Source: Gammaproteobacteria bacterium (GTDB lineage Bacteria; Pseudomonadota; Gammaproteobacteria; Magnimaribacterales; Magnimaribacteraceae). Taken from it: a stretch of DNA of 15,291 bases. The DNA is taken from positions 1-15,291 of the forward strand of contig DTSY01000011.1 in the NCBI GenBank assembly GCA_012965075.1. Direction: 5' to 3'. A program made the position numbers and the translations under genes. This document shows, one piece after another, positions 14,382 to 15,291 of this stretch; the stretch's first letter is position 1; the number at the start of each line of letters is the position of its first letter. The notes beneath the pieces are model-generated. The model saw only the letters and a program-made list of their open reading frames with translations. It was not told the origin of the DNA and did no database searches.

Positions 14382-15291
14382 ATGAAAATCTGCATTAGTG
14401 AATTAACTTTTAATTCATTCGAAGATGTTTTCAATGAATCTTTATTAAAAGATGACATTCTTTTACTCAACAGAGAGGGAAAATTAGCTAGAGGAGAGGG
14501 CCATCCTGAAGTCGTTTTTGTTTCTTATGAAATTATGTTCAAAATGCTTCGCGATCCAGTTTATAAGAATAACTTCCTCGAATTAATAGATGGCTGTAAG
14601 TTTATTCAAGCAAGTTGGGCGGGAATTGAAAGTGAGGCAGCTCAGGAGTTAATTAAAATACCGGATCTTTTTTCTCATGGTGGAGGAGTTCATGCAATCA
14701 CCATTGGAACATATGTTTTTGCCCAAATTCTACGAAAAGTAAAGGACATTGATGCACATATAGAGCTCCAAAAAAATAAAGAATGGAAACAAATGACTTC
14801 GGTAGCTGAGTTAACTGATATGGTTTTAGGAGTTGCTGGGTATGGCGGAATTGGACAGGAAGTAGCCAGATTAGGTAAGGCTTTCAGGATGGAAGTGTTG
14901 GCAACTAAAAGGACACCTGTTTCTTCAGACAATTTAGACAGACTATACAAGCCTTCAGATCTTAACGAAATGCTTTCGCATTGCGACTTTGTGGTTAATT
15001 GCCTACCGGTAACCGAAGATACTTTAAAAGCTTTCTCTTTAGAGCAGTTTAAAGCCATGAAATCATCTTCCATGTTTATAAATGTTGGAAGAGGTGAAAC
15101 TGTGTCTGAGGATGATCTACATGAGGCTTTGACTTCAGGAGAAATTGAATGCGCTGCTTTAGATGTAACTGATCCAGAACCCTTAGATAAAAATTCTCCT
15201 CTGTGGGAATTAGAAAATTGTTTTATAACTCCGCATGATTCTGCATGGGGGCCAAGAGCTCCGGAGAGGGCGGTAGAGTTATTCCTCTTAA
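14382..15291 (+). CDS. D-2-hydroxyacid dehydrogenase, NAD(P)-dependent (3' end cut off)
   Basis: Open frame of 303 codons from ATG 14382 that runs off the right edge without a stop, so only a few residues are probably missing. D-isomer-specific 2-hydroxyacid dehydrogenase, reducing a 2-keto acid such as glyoxylate, hydroxypyruvate or pyruvate. Features: ASWAGIE (77-83), the family's substrate-side loop; dinucleotide-binding GYGGIG (153-158); NCLPVTEDT (206-214); and the catalytic trio Arg237 in NVGRGE, Glu266 in DPEPL and His285 in TPHDSAW. The NTrp-containing DSAW ending resembles GhrA-like reductases. Start lies 7 nt after the nucleotidylyltransferase stop, with no SD. In context it may supply a 2-hydroxy acid to the kinase and nucleotidylyltransferase; this is inference. 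The real substrate is unknown. Confidence 0.92.
   Translation, partial: MKICISELTFNSFEDVFNESLLKDDILLLNREGKLARGEGHPEVVFVSYEIMFKMLRDPVYKNNFLELIDGCKFIQASWAGIESEAAQELIKIPDLFSHGGGVHAITIGTYVFAQILRKVKDIDAHIELQKNKEWKQMTSVAELTDMVLGVAGYGGIGQEVARLGKAFRMEVLATKRTPVSSDNLDRLYKPSDLNEMLSHCDFVVNCLPVTEDTLKAFSLEQFKAMKSSSMFINVGRGETVSEDDLHEALTSGEIECAALDVTDPEPLDKNSPLWELENCFITPHDSAWGPRAPERAVELFLL

Noticed and set aside
14690..15073. 127-codon minus-strand open frame
   Set aside because: It lies fully within the dehydrogenase, whose plus-strand translation shows all catalytic motifs; the minus frame shows no domain pattern.

Overview
The window is 15.3 kb of AT-rich, gene-dense bacterial DNA: ten protein genes plus one gene cut at each end counted among them, no gap above about 110 bases, and no RNA gene, insertion sequence, CRISPR array or phage signature that I can see. 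Arginine is often AGA/AGG, and third codon positions favour A/T. The gene mix (SelO, an LLM-class flavin oxidoreductase, an amidohydrolase-2 protein, a sulfotransferase_3 protein, several MDR-type ABC exporters) and the compact layout suggest a marine, streamlined bacterium. A SAR86-like gammaproteobacterium is my best guess, held with low confidence because there is no rRNA or ribosomal-protein marker here.

Left block (1-7670, plus strand): four consecutive half-ABC exporters. Each start overlaps the preceding stop (8, 4 and 1 nt), so the genes are very likely translationally coupled. Genes 1 and 2 look like a heterodimeric exporter of the BmrC/BmrD, TM287/TM288 or MdlA/MdlB kind. Gene 1 has a degenerate Walker B (Asp-Asp) and an Asp where the Q-loop Gln should be; gene 2 has the catalytic Glu but a non-standard LSSGE signature. 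Genes 3 and 4 are a second pair whose NBDs both look catalytically intact. Gene 3 is unusual: it has an extra N-terminal membrane helix and about four extra membrane segments inserted between the elbow helix and canonical TM1. Gene 4 carries a polar insert near TM2. An LLM-class oxidoreductase follows 53 nt downstream.

Middle block (8669-12331, minus strand): a probable three-gene operon read right to left: amidohydrolase, SelO protein adenylyltransferase, and a CurA/PTGR-like NADP-dependent oxidoreductase. It converges on the LLM gene with only 24 nt between the stops.

Right block (12438-end, plus strand): a sulfotransferase, a short APS-kinase-like P-loop protein, a small NMNAT-like nucleotidylyltransferase and a D-2-hydroxyacid dehydrogenase that runs off the end, spaced 28, -8 and 7 nt. 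A PAPS-dependent transferase followed by a kinase, a nucleotidylyltransferase and a dehydrogenase looks like a pathway that makes and activates a small acid for transfer onto a glycan or lipid; this is inference. The 106-nt divergent region between the middle and right blocks holds a promoter for each direction and two small dyad elements at the minus-strand promoter.

The best candidates for something undescribed are the four-gene exporter array with its odd third subunit, and the sulfotransferase/kinase/nucleotidylyltransferase/dehydrogenase cassette.
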